Below, piece after piece: positions 1 to 7,831 of a DNA stretch of 64,000 bases. Below the pieces are notes generated by a model. That model made no database searches, was not told where the DNA came from, and worked only from the letters and a program-made list of their open reading frames with translations. The DNA is from Pectobacterium carotovorum. Lineage in GTDB: Bacteria > Pseudomonadota > Gammaproteobacteria > Enterobacterales > Enterobacteriaceae. A program made the position numbers and the translations under genes. The stretch spans positions 62,001 to 126,000 of the forward strand of contig NZ_FQWI01000001.1 in the NCBI RefSeq assembly GCF_900129615.1, read 5' to 3'. Position 1 is the stretch's first letter, and the number at the start of each line of letters is the position of its first letter.

Positions 1-827
1 TTCGCTTTGATAATGGCCGTCAGCGCGTTGATGTCTGCGCTGCTTTTCGTTCCTGCTCTCATGACCAAATACTCTGCTTTTTTCACGTCATCGAAAGCGG
101 TGTAATAGTCTGCGTTAATCTGTTGATATTGCTTGATGTAATTGCGTAATGCATCCGCCTGGCCTTTCAGATCGGAAGGTAAAATCGGTAAGGCCTGATA
201 GGCTGATTCCGTCTCTGCATAACGGTTATTCAGTGCGGCTATTGTTTTCTCATCTTTTGTTATTTGCAGCTCATAACTCAGTTTTTGCACCTCACTCAAT
301 AAGAAAGCCAGTTTGCTCATCGCGTAATAAGCATCATTATCGGGGAACGAGCTGGTGTTATGAATGGTCTGTGCAACGGGTTCCAGCGTGGCTTGTGCAT
401 GCAGTTGATTCATTTTTCCCTGAATCTCAACTGCTTTTTGTGTCGCAACAGACATGGCGGATACCGATGTCTGAAAACCCTCTAAGTTTTCTTTTAAGCT
501 GTTGATGTGGCCTAACTCATCGGCGCTCCAAGCCAGAGTTTTTGCACTGTCTGTTAAGTCTGTCGCGCTTTTAACGAATTTTGCCAGAATATCTTTTGTC
601 TTCTCATCGGGGGCGTAGAAATATTTAACACGGTTTATTTTTGCCTGAAATACCTCAATGTTGATGCTGTAAATAAGATTGGTTTTCTCATAGATATCTT
701 TGATGTCTTTAAATCTTTTTGTACTAAGCGATGAGGCAACAATAACGAGTAATAAAATAATGCCAAATCCGGCATACAGTTTATGTGCGATTTTTGTGTT
801 ACGAATTCGACTAGCAAAATGCTGCAT
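1..827 (-). CDS. Methyl-accepting chemotaxis protein, N-terminal part (runs off the window)
   Basis: This reading frame stays open from an ATG at 827 to the left window edge, giving 275 codons of the sensory half of a chemoreceptor. A good Shine-Dalgarno (GGAG) lies just upstream of the ATG. Residues about 13-33 form the first transmembrane helix, followed by a long, mostly helical periplasmic domain. It is clearly paralogous to the complete receptor at 1130-3064: both carry the stretch IYEKTNLIY[13 protein letters not shown] right after the membrane. The roughly 250-residue helical sensor seen in the full-length paralogue is the size of the helical bimodular (HBM) type, whose founding member McpS binds TCA-cycle acids; that assignment is inference. 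The HAMP and signalling domains lie outside the window. A sigma-28-like promoter is seen at 915-941. Confidence 0.9.
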   Translation of the reverse strand, partial: MQHFASRIRNTKIAHKLYAGFGIILLLVIVASSLSTKRFKDIKDIYEKTNLIYSINIEVFQAKINRVKYFYAPDEKTKDILAKFVKSATDLTDSAKTLAWSADELGHINSLKENLEGFQTSVSAMSVATQKAVEIQGKMNQLHAQATLEPVAQTIHNTSSFPDNDAYYAMSKLAFLLSEVQKLSYELQITKDEKTIAALNNRYAETESAYQALPILPSDLKGQADALRNYIKQYQQINADYYTAFDDVKKAEYLVMRAGTKSSADINALTAIIKA

Positions 828-914
828 TATAACTCTCCATGTGTGACGCTTTTTTAATAAAAATAATGCTCACGATTTTATTGCTAACAGCTTTTTATGA
901 CTCACTACTATGAG

Positions 915-941
915 TTATCGGGTTTTCTTATCGCGATGTTA
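915..941 (-). promoter_or_regulatory. Candidate sigma-28 (FliA) promoter of the truncated chemoreceptor
   Basis: Read on the minus strand this is TAACATCG, an 11-base spacer, then CCCGATAA. The -10 matches the flagellar class 3 consensus GCCGATAA in 7 of 8 positions and the spacer is the standard length, but the -35 (consensus TAAAGTTT) matches only partly. It lies about 90 bases before the start codon. Confidence 0.5.
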
Positions 942-1090
942 GTGCCAAAGTAGGGGATAATAACATTCTGTGATGGGTATCAAGATAGAATGTGCAAATG
1001 CATAGTTTTTTATGTAAATACTGCCAAATTAACGTAGCCTACTGATTATTTAACGATTTATTTATCGTTGAATAATGTTATGCCGTTGAA

Positions 1091-1119
1091 TCCAGCCCTG
1101 ACGTGATATCAGGGCTGGA
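1091..1119 (-). terminator. Hairpin downstream of the complete chemoreceptor gene
   Basis: A perfect 11-bp inverted repeat (TCCAGCCCTGA and its complement) with a 7-base loop starts 10 bases after the stop codon at 1130. It lacks a strong T-run on the minus strand, so it may be a weak terminator or a 3'-end stabilising stem. Confidence 0.5.
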
Positions 1120-1129
1120 AGGTAAAACG

Positions 1130-3064
1130 TTAGAATGTTGTCCAGCCGGAATCCTGCGTTTGTTTTGATGCAGGCGGTAAGTGTTTCTGCTGTGGCGGCA
1201 AACTGGGGAGAGTTGCTTTGGGTTTGCGCCCCTCGTGATCGGACAGGCGGAAGTTCGCCACCATACTTTCCAGTATTGCAGACTGTTCTTCCAGCGAGTT
1301 AGCGGAGATTGAGGATTCCATTACCAGCGCTGCATTCTGCTGCGTGGTGGTATCAAGCTCGCTGATGGCGCGAGAAATTTGCTCAATGCCGCGGCTTTGC
1401 TCATCGGAAGCGGAGGCTATTTCTCCCATGATGTCGTTAACCCGCGAGACAGAGGAGACGATCTGATCCATCGCGGTTCCCGCGTTAGCCACCAATTGTG
1501 TGCCGACATTGATACGCGACACCGATTCGGATATCAGGCTGGCGATTTCTTTCGCAGCTTGAGAGGTGCGTTGAGAAAGCGTCCGTACCTCGCTGGCAAC
1601 CACGGCGAATCCACGGCCTTGCTCCCCGGCGCGTGCGGCCTCTACCGTGGCGTTGAGCGCCAGAATATTGGTCTGGAAAGCAATGCTGTTGATAACGGCG
1701 GTAATGTCGGCAATTTTTCGTGAGCTGTCTGAAATCCCTGACATGGTATCTACCACATCCCGTACCACTTCTCCGCCTTTGTGCGCATTTTGCGAGGCTT
1801 CGGTACTGATCTGGCTCGCCTGTTTGGCGTTTTCGGCGTTGTTCTTCACAGTCGACGTCAGTTCTTCCATGCTGGCGGCGGTTTCTACCACGGCGGCCGA
1901 CTGTTGCTCGGTACGCGAGGAGAGATCGCTATTGCCGGCGGCAATCTTGGCAGCAGAGGTCGACACGCTGTCCACGCTGTCACGTACATCACTGATCATA
2001 TGGCGCAGTTTTTCGTTCATTCTGCCCATGGCGGCCGTTAGCTGGCCCAGCTCATCATCGCGGTCAGCCACGATTGTTGAGGTCAGATCGCCTGCGGCGA
2101 TTTTTTCCGCCAGAGAAAGGTTATGAATCACGGGACGGGTGATTTGGCGGGTAATCAGCAGTGAGATGATAATACCGATCACGACGGCGATGAGGCCAAT
2201 GATCATCGTGATAGTCGCGGAACCGTATGCCAGCTCGTCATTCTTCTCTTTGACGATAGTGATAAGCGCTTTAATGGAGGCACTGCTTTTATCCCCGCCA
2301 ACCTTCACGCCGTCTTCGGCTTTTTTCAGATCGTTGACGCTCTGGAAGTAATCAGCATTGAGCTTTTTATAGCTGGTGACATAGCTCCGCAGGCCCTCTG
2401 CCGCGACCTTTTGTTCAGGCGTCAGTGCCGCAGTGGCGGCCTGATAGCTGCTGTCAAAGCGGCTAAAAGCCTCATCGAGCTTCTTCGCGGCATCGGCATT
2501 TTGCTTAAGCTGCAGCTCATAGGATAACGGCTTGAGTTCTGAAACCTGCGTTGCCAAATCTTCAGCTTGATACTGCGTCGCGCTATCAGAAGGTTGCTGA
2601 CGCAGCTTGGCGTAAAAGTCTGCGGTAATATTTTGCCCGTTGGCGGTGCTGATTTTGTCGCGATTTTCTACCAGGCGCTGCGTGGCTTTCCCCATCTCGG
2701 TGATAGCGTTCTGAAATTCGGTCAGGTGCTGGCCGAGATCGTTGACGAGGGGCGCGCCTTCTGGGCTCCATGAGAGCGTTTTCGCTTCAGTGGTTAACTC
2801 TGATGCATGTTTAACGAAGCCCGCCATGGTTTCACGCGACTTCTCTTCATAGGAATAAAAATACTTCAGGCGGTTTATTTTGGCCTGAAAGACTTCGATG
2901 TTGATGTTGTAAATAAGATTGGTTTTTTCATAGATATCACGAATTTCTCTGAAGCGCCCTGCGCTCAGTAGCGATGCAATGATGACCAGTAGCAGGATTA
3001 CCCCAAACCCAAGATACAGCTTTTGGGATATTTTAAGATTTCTGATTTTTTTGGCTAAGAACAT
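1130..3064 (-). CDS. Methyl-accepting chemotaxis protein with a long helical sensor domain
   Basis: This 644-residue membrane chemoreceptor couples a periplasmic ligand to CheA/CheW. Transmembrane helix 1 is at about residues 12-32, the helical periplasmic domain at 33-280, helix 2 at about 283-303, a HAMP domain follows (starting TRQITRPV), and the cytoplasmic hairpin carries the conserved tip with [20 protein letters not shown]. The last five residues, GWTTF, fit the xWxxF tether that recruits CheR and CheB, so it looks like a high-abundance, self-adapting receptor. The sensor length suggests an HBM domain that would bind organic acids such as malate, succinate or citrate; this is inference, helped by the neighbouring citrate sensor and fermentation genes. 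A candidate sigma-28 promoter lies at 3131-3157. It is a paralogue of the receptor at 1-827. Confidence 0.95.
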   Translation of the reverse strand: MFLAKKIRNLKISQKLYLGFGVILLLVIIASLLSAGRFREIRDIYEKTNLIYNINIEVFQAKINRLKYFYSYEEKSRETMAGFVKHASELTTEAKTLSWSPEGAPLVNDLGQHLTEFQNAITEMGKATQRLVENRDKISTANGQNITADFYAKLRQQPSDSATQYQAEDLATQVSELKPLSYELQLKQNADAAKKLDEAFSRFDSSYQAATAALTPEQKVAAEGLRSYVTSYKKLNADYFQSVNDLKKAEDGVKVGGDKSSASIKALITIVKEKNDELAYGSATITMIIGLIAVVIGIIISLLITRQITRPVIHNLSLAEKIAAGDLTSTIVADRDDELGQLTAAMGRMNEKLRHMISDVRDSVDSVSTSAAKIAAGNSDLSSRTEQQSAAVVETAASMEELTSTVKNNAENAKQASQISTEASQNAHKGGEVVRDVVDTMSGISDSSRKIADITAVINSIAFQTNILALNATVEAARAGEQGRGFAVVASEVRTLSQRTSQAAKEIASLISESVSRINVGTQLVANAGTAMDQIVSSVSRVNDIMGEIASASDEQSRGIEQISRAISELDTTTQQNAALVMESSISANSLEEQSAILESMVANFRLSDHEGRKPKATLPSLPPQQKHLPPASKQTQDSGWTTF

Positions 3065-3130
3065 GACGTCTCTCCGGGGATGAATTACTGGTGTCGGGTA
3101 ACGAATTAATAGCGATATGACCCATGGTGC

Positions 3131-3157
3131 TTATCGGATTTATGGCGATTTTTTTTA
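3131..3157 (-). promoter_or_regulatory. Candidate sigma-28 (FliA) promoter of the complete chemoreceptor
   Basis: On the minus strand the sequence reads TAAAAAAA, 11 bases, TCCGATAA. The -10 matches GCCGATAA in 7 of 8 positions and the -35 keeps TAAA. Placement about 70 bases before the start codon at 3064 suits a flagellar class 3 gene. Confidence 0.55.
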
Positions 3158-3487
3158 GTGTGAACGAAGAAACTAATAATAATTTGTGAGGCTTCTCTCT
3201 TATGGTTGGACACCTGCACAGCAAGTGCGGGTTGAATTACCAATAGGCGTTACTTTACTCGTTATCAGAATAAACACAGAAAATTGTGATTATTTTTTTA
3301 ATCTTTAAAAAATTGAGAAGAAAGTGATTAATTTAGAAATATGTTGAAATAAAAATGGAGTGAAAGTAACGAATGGTTAAGTTTGGTTTTAATGCTGGTG
3401 AATCGTCCCCAAGTAGTGAATGACGTTATTACCTTATCCGAGTTTTATCTCAATTTTTATTGCATATCGTCGTCTGCCTCTGCCGGA

Positions 3488-3522
3488 TACGCTATGGCGG
3501 CGCATATTGTCGCCATAGCGTA
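3488..3522 (-). terminator. Hairpin downstream of citB
   Basis: Perfect 12-bp arms (TACGCTATGGCG and its complement) flank an 11-base loop, beginning 13 bases after the citB stop codon. No T-run follows on the minus strand, so termination strength is uncertain. Confidence 0.45.
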
Positions 3523-3535
3523 CGGTTTATGGCAC

Positions 3536-4237
3536 CTACAGGGTGCTTTTTGTACGATACAGCCGACGTGGGTGACCAATCTTGCCGTAACGCATTTCGA
3601 TATCGAGGAACTGGTTTTCAACGCAGAATTCCAGATAGCGGCGCGCCGTCGTTTTACTGAGCCCCGTTTTTTCGACGATCTCATCGACAGAGTAGAGTGT
3701 ATCGCCTCCATCGTTGGCAAAAATCTGCTTGATCAACCCCAGCGTGTTCTCTTCAATGCCTTTTGCTGATGAGGAGGAGGCAGTGCCGGACGATTGCAGC
3801 TGATAGAGAATATCGACGTTCTGCTGATCGACAATTTTGTAGGTGTGCTGGGTCTTTACGAACTGAATAAATCGCTCCAGCGAAGAGCGCAGCCGTGGGT
3901 AGGAGAGCGGTTTGATAATGTAGTCAAAGGCCCCGCAGCGAATCGCCTGAGCGCAGGTATTCATATCGCTGGCGGCGGTAATAAAGATGACGGAACAGTC
4001 CATCCCCTTGAGCAGTTGGCTTTCAATCAGCGAAACCCCTTCGCCGTCAGGCAGATAGTTATCCAGCAGGATTAGACGTGGCCTGTGCTGCTGAAGGAGC
4101 TTTTTGGCTTCAAAAAGCGTAGCGGCAATCCCGACGACACGCAGATTGAAATGTTTCTCAATAAATTCAGCATGAATATTTGCCAGCTTACTTTCATCTT
4201 CAACGATTAAGACATCGAAATGTTCAGTGTGCTGCAT
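3536..4237 (-). CDS. citB: CitB/DpiA-type response regulator for citrate metabolism
   Basis: This 233-residue protein is the DNA-binding partner of the sensor kinase encoded 92 bases upstream. The receiver domain (about 5-120) has the acidic pair E13/D14, the phospho-acceptor D59 in LLDNYLPDG, T87 and K109. The C-terminal part (about 170-230) carries a helix-turn-helix around residues 180-205, with TGLSKTTARRYLEF, typical of the CitB/DcuR/DpiA group rather than OmpR or NarL types. Known members activate citrate or C4-dicarboxylate genes on phosphorylation; by position its target should be the divergent citS promoter. I cannot separate CitB from DpiA by sequence alone, and use citB because citrate lyase genes are adjacent. 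Confidence 0.9.
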   Translation of the reverse strand: MQHTEHFDVLIVEDESKLANIHAEFIEKHFNLRVVGIAATLFEAKKLLQQHRPRLILLDNYLPDGEGVSLIESQLLKGMDCSVIFITAASDMNTCAQAIRCGAFDYIIKPLSYPRLRSSLERFIQFVKTQHTYKIVDQQNVDILYQLQSSGTASSSSAKGIEENTLGLIKQIFANDGGDTLYSVDEIVEKTGLSKTTARRYLEFCVENQFLDIEMRYGKIGHPRRLYRTKSTL

Positions 4238-4329
4238 GGTGTGAATCCCTGTTAGTCTCTGAATTATAAAATAGTGTGTCCGTTATACCTCAAGCGGCCT
4301 GTGCGTTGTTCAATACGCTGCCGCTCAAA

Positions 4330-5925
4330 TTATTGGGGGGACATCGGAATAAATAGGGAAAATATGCTGCCCTTCGGCTGGTTGGCCGAGACTTCGATCA
4401 TTCCCTGAGCCTGATTGACGTAGCTGGCGACCAGATGCAGCCCCAGCCCGTGATCGCCCTGCGTTTTGCTGGTCACGCCCATTTCAAACAGGCTATCGGC
4501 AATGGCGGGATCGATACCCGTTCCCTGATCGGCGACTTCAATGACCAGCTCTTGTTCGCTGTTATAGATGTACACCTCGACAGGATAATGTGGCGCGGTG
4601 GTGGCTAATGTGGCTTCCATCGCGTTATCCAGCAAATTACCAATGATGGACATCAGTTCCGTTTCACTCAGCGCGGGTGGAATGTGGGTGAGCTGGCAGC
4701 GTGGGTCGAAAACAATCTCAATGCCTTTTTCCCGTGCCGTCGCGTACTTGCCCAACAGCAGCCCGCACAGCGCGGGCGAACAGAAGCGGCGCGAAACAAA
4801 ATCCAACACCACCTGCGCGCTTTCCGACTGCGCTTCAATATATTTGATGGCTTCGTCATAGCGTTTTAGATGCAGGAGCCCAGCTAGCGTCGCGGTCCAG
4901 TTCAACTGCTCGTGGCGCAGAATGCGCAGGCTATTCGCGTAACGTTTCACCTGACTGAGCTGCATGCTAAGCGTGTGAATATCATTTTTACTGCGGAAGC
5001 TGATGACCCAACCCTGAAGCTCATCCTCCAGCATGATCCGCACCCGGCTGGCAATCACAGTGGCGTGGTTAAACCGGCAGATCTCATCGTGGGTGTCGCT
5101 GTTCCACATGGCCTCGCCGGAGAAAAAGGGGACGGGTTTAATGACGGTATCAATCGGCTTGCCGCGTAACAGATAGGAAGGTTCGTTCAGTCCAAGGATT
5201 TCTTTGGCGGCATGATTAATGGCAGCAATGCGGTGCTGCTTATCGATGGCGATCACCCCTTCGTAGATTGATTCGAGCAGCGCCTTCTGCTGCCTGACCA
5301 GCATACGAATCTCCAGGGGTTCGAGGCCAAACATCTGTTTTTTCAGATTACGCGAGAACCACCAGGAAAAGATAAACAGTGCGACAAACATCGCCAGAAT
5401 CGCCAGCAGGATATGCGCCAGTTTACTGAACGTCAGGTTGTCTATATGGGTTTTCAGATAGCCGACGGAGACAATACCAATAACCTGACCATCAGCTACA
5501 ATCGGTGCTTTGCTGCGTAGTGAGATACCAATGCCGCCCCGGCGCACGGTGATAGTGCTTTTTCCGGCGAGTACCTCAACGTTATCGCCGCCCACCATTT
5601 GCGTGCCGACAAGACTGGCATCTTCAGAATGAAACAGGTGATGCGCCTGATCATCCCCGATCACGATATAGCTGGCGTCGCTGCGCAGCTTCAATTGTTG
5701 AACGAGCGTGCTGATCTGCTTGATGTCTTTATGCTTCACCGACTCAATCAAGGACGGGATGATGGCGATTTCTCTGGCCTGTACCTGCGCTCGAGTACCC
5801 AGCTCGGAATACAGCTGCTTATCGATATCGTGGTAATAATAAATACCCGTCATCAGAAGTAACGAAGAGAAGAAGACGATCAAATAGATAAATAATTTGA
5901 TATGAAAGGAAAGTCTTACTCTCAT
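4330..5925 (-). CDS. citA: CitA/DpiB-type sensor histidine kinase
   Basis: This 531-residue membrane kinase detects an extracytoplasmic carboxylate and phosphorylates the regulator next door. Transmembrane helices lie at about 11-31 and 168-190, with a periplasmic sensor domain between them. The pocket segment HLFH (96-99), then GGD, then SLRSKAPI (135-142) aligns with the Klebsiella CitA citrate site, keeping the counterparts of H69, R107 and K109 (H99, R137, K139), while R66 appears replaced by H96. A cytoplasmic PAS domain (about 215-320) precedes the H-box RHEQLNW with H338, then the N-box NLLDNAMEA and G-boxes DQGTGID and GDHGLGL. The kinase lies divergent from citS, as expected for a local citrate sensor. 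DcuS-like specificity is possible but less likely in this context. Confidence 0.92.
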   Translation of the reverse strand: MRVRLSFHIKLFIYLIVFFSSLLLMTGIYYYHDIDKQLYSELGTRAQVQAREIAIIPSLIESVKHKDIKQISTLVQQLKLRSDASYIVIGDDQAHHLFHSEDASLVGTQMVGGDNVEVLAGKSTITVRRGGIGISLRSKAPIVADGQVIGIVSVGYLKTHIDNLTFSKLAHILLAILAMFVALFIFSWWFSRNLKKQMFGLEPLEIRMLVRQQKALLESIYEGVIAIDKQHRIAAINHAAKEILGLNEPSYLLRGKPIDTVIKPVPFFSGEAMWNSDTHDEICRFNHATVIASRVRIMLEDELQGWVISFRSKNDIHTLSMQLSQVKRYANSLRILRHEQLNWTATLAGLLHLKRYDEAIKYIEAQSESAQVVLDFVSRRFCSPALCGLLLGKYATAREKGIEIVFDPRCQLTHIPPALSETELMSIIGNLLDNAMEATLATTAPHYPVEVYIYNSEQELVIEVADQGTGIDPAIADSLFEMGVTSKTQGDHGLGLHLVASYVNQAQGMIEVSANQPKGSIFSLFIPMSPQ

Positions 5926-6010
5926 GATGTGCGGTAGCCTGCCGGTGAACGAAAAATAGCTGATGAATTTATCACGAATGGTAATAAGAATGGACTGAGA
6001 GGAAAAAACT

Positions 6011-6026
6011 TGTGAGCAATAACACG
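6011..6026. promoter_or_regulatory. Candidate CRP site
   Basis: TGTGAGCAATAACACG matches the TGTGA-N6-TCACA consensus perfectly in the left half and in three of five positions in the right half. Catabolite control of citrate fermentation genes is known in Klebsiella, which makes the site plausible but unproven. Confidence 0.35.
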
Positions 6027-6144
6027 TTTAAATAGGTTGTTACCAATACGATGGCAGTAATAAACAGATAAAATTAAACGCATCTGTTTTCTTTAATAAA
6101 CAACTTAATTACGTTTTATCAACATAGTCATTTTTAGGAAATAA

Positions 6145-6248
6145 AAACCATAAACTCCATAGAAACCATAAAGTTTATTTTGATCGTAAAATCATCTAAC
6201 CGCCTGCGTAATAAACGATTTTTGAATATAAACCATAAAAACCATAAA
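6145..6248 (+). repeat. Four AAACCATAAA direct repeats upstream of citS
   Basis: Identical 10-base units lie at 6145-6154, 6163-6172, 6230-6239 and 6239-6248, grouped as two pairs spaced 18 and 9 bases apart, with 67 bp between the pairs' facing starts. Tandem AT-rich direct repeats are the form in which CitB/DcuR-family regulators bind, so these are the best candidates for the operator of the local two-component system; that role is inferred. Confidence 0.6.
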
Positions 6249-6344
6249 CACCTTTAAAACTCATTTTTTAATTTGAAGGGAATCACATAATAATAGGTGA
6301 CCGCCCCCTATCATTCGCGGACAAAATAAAACGGGGACAGAGTT

Positions 6345-7715
6345 ATGAGCACGACTGATGATTCATATATTGTGGTAAATAATGAGGCGGCTGGGAAGGC
6401 CTCATTAAAGGAAAAATGGTGGCACGTTCTGGATACCTATAAAGTAGGTATTATCCCAGTGCCGCTTTTTGTATTGGCGGGGGTATTAATCGGCATCGAC
6501 TGCCTGAGTGGCAAGTTGCCGAGCGACATCGTCGTGATGGTGGCGACGCTGGCATTCTTCGGGTTTGCCTGTGGTGAATTTGGCAAGCGTCTGCCGATTA
6601 TCGGCAAGATGGGGGCGGCGGCAATCTGTGCGACCTTTATCCCCTCGGCGATGGTGCATTACGGCCTGCTGCCGGACGTTGTCGTTGAATCCACGACCAA
6701 GTTCTATAAAAGTACCAACATCCTGTATCTCTATATCTGCTGCATTATTGTCGGCAGCATCATGAGTATGAATCGGCAGACGCTGATTCAGGGCTTCCTG
6801 CGTATTTTCTTCCCTATGCTGTGCGGTGAAGTCGCTGGCATGCTGGTGGGCATGGGCGTAGGTATTGCGCTTGGCCTGGATCCGTTCCAAATCTTCTTCT
6901 TCCTGATTCTGCCGATTATGGCGGGCGGGGTGGGTGAAGGTGCTATCCCGCTGTCTATCGGTTATGCCACGATTCTGCATATGGATCAGGGCGTTGCGCT
7001 GGGGCGCGTCTTGCCTATCGTCATGCTGGGCAGCCTGACCGCGATCATTCTTGCCGGTGTTCTGAATCAGTTGGGTAAACGCTATCCACACCTGACCGGT
7101 GAAGGTGAATTGATGCCGAATAAAGACAATAACCTGGGCGGTGGCGCAAGCAGCACACCGGCTTCTGCCTTTAGCGGCAAAGCCGACGTCACGACCATTG
7201 CCTCAGGCGCTCTGCTGGCAATCCTGCTGTATATGGTGGGTATGCTTGGTCACAAAGTCATTGGCCTGCCTGCACCGGTTGGCATGCTGTTCGCTGCGGT
7301 GTTGGTGAAACTGGCTCACGGTGTTTCACCGAAAATGCTGGAAGGTTCTCAGGTCGTTTACAAGTTCTTCCAGACCTCTGTGACGTATCCGATTCTGTTT
7401 GCCGTGGGTGTGGCGATTACACCGTGGCAGGAATTAGTGAACGCTTTTACGATTCAAAACCTGCTGGTGATTATTTCTACCGTAGTGACGCTGGTCGCGA
7501 CTGGCTTTTTTGTGGGTAGAAAAATCGGCATGCACCCGATTGATGTTGCCATTATTTCCTGCTGCCAGAGCGGACAAGGCGGTACCGGTGACGTTGCGAT
7601 TCTGACGGCAGGTAACCGTATGGTGCTGATGCCATTCGCACAGATTGCCACGCGTATCGGCGGTGCGATTAACGTTTCGATATCACTGCTGGTGCTCGCC
7701 AACTTTTTAGTCTGA
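6345..7715 (+). CDS. citS: Citrate/2-hydroxycarboxylate transporter (2HCT family)
   Basis: This 456-residue, strongly hydrophobic carrier belongs to the 2-hydroxycarboxylate transporter family, whose CitS members take up citrate with sodium. The two pseudo-symmetric reentrant loops are visible as AGGVGEGAIPLS and SGQGGTGDVAIL, the GGxG motifs of the family, and the conserved arginine near the C-terminus is present in QIATRIGGA. Length and a soluble N-terminus of about 25 residues match Klebsiella CitS. It is the first gene of the plus-strand operon and is followed after 116 bases by the FAH-fold gene. Substrate could extend to malate, as in CimH, so citrate is chosen from context. Confidence 0.93.
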   Translation: MSTTDDSYIVVNNEAAGKASLKEKWWHVLDTYKVGIIPVPLFVLAGVLIGIDCLSGKLPSDIVVMVATLAFFGFACGEFGKRLPIIGKMGAAAICATFIPSAMVHYGLLPDVVVESTTKFYKSTNILYLYICCIIVGSIMSMNRQTLIQGFLRIFFPMLCGEVAGMLVGMGVGIALGLDPFQIFFFLILPIMAGGVGEGAIPLSIGYATILHMDQGVALGRVLPIVMLGSLTAIILAGVLNQLGKRYPHLTGEGELMPNKDNNLGGGASSTPASAFSGKADVTTIASGALLAILLYMVGMLGHKVIGLPAPVGMLFAAVLVKLAHGVSPKMLEGSQVVYKFFQTSVTYPILFAVGVAITPWQELVNAFTIQNLLVIISTVVTLVATGFFVGRKIGMHPIDVAIISCCQSGQGGTGDVAILTAGNRMVLMPFAQIATRIGGAINVSISLLVLANFLV

Positions 7716-7831
7716 TGCCATTCAGAAAATAAAACGGCGCTGAGATAAATAAGTATTACGTTGAAAAATGAGCTGAGTTAACAGAATAAAAACCGCCAAT
7801 GCGCGTGGGTTTATTTTGCACAGGAAATATT

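Larger units (their letters stand above)
828..1129. other. Intergenic region between the two chemoreceptor genes
   Basis: About 300 bases without a gene. It holds the candidate flagellar promoter of the downstream receptor (915-941) and the hairpin behind the upstream receptor (1091-1119). The middle part, about 960-1085, is AT-rich and shows nothing else I can name. Confidence 0.7.
3065..3535. other. Intergenic region between chemoreceptor and citB
   Basis: About 470 bases without a convincing gene. It holds the candidate flagellar promoter at 3131-3157, a very AT-rich stretch around 3285-3375, and a long inverted repeat at 3488-3522 just after the citB stop codon. Short open frames here overlap these elements and lack ribosome-binding sites. 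Confidence 0.7.
5926..6344. promoter_or_regulatory. Divergent citA / citS control region
   Basis: About 420 AT-rich bases separate the two divergent start codons. They contain a CRP-like palindrome at 6011-6026 and four direct copies of AAACCATAAA between 6145 and 6248, described separately. The citS gene is preceded by a GGGACAG ribosome-binding site. I could not fix individual -10/-35 boxes with confidence in this AT-rich stretch. Confidence 0.7.

Noticed and set aside
6180-6197. FNR-like half-sites (TTGAT and ATCAT) in the citA-citS region
   Set aside because: The spacing is 6 bases instead of 4 and the right half is imperfect.
6420-6437. Sigma-54-like TGGCACG inside the start of citS
   Set aside because: The second element (TTGCA) is missing at the required spacing, and it lies in coding sequence.
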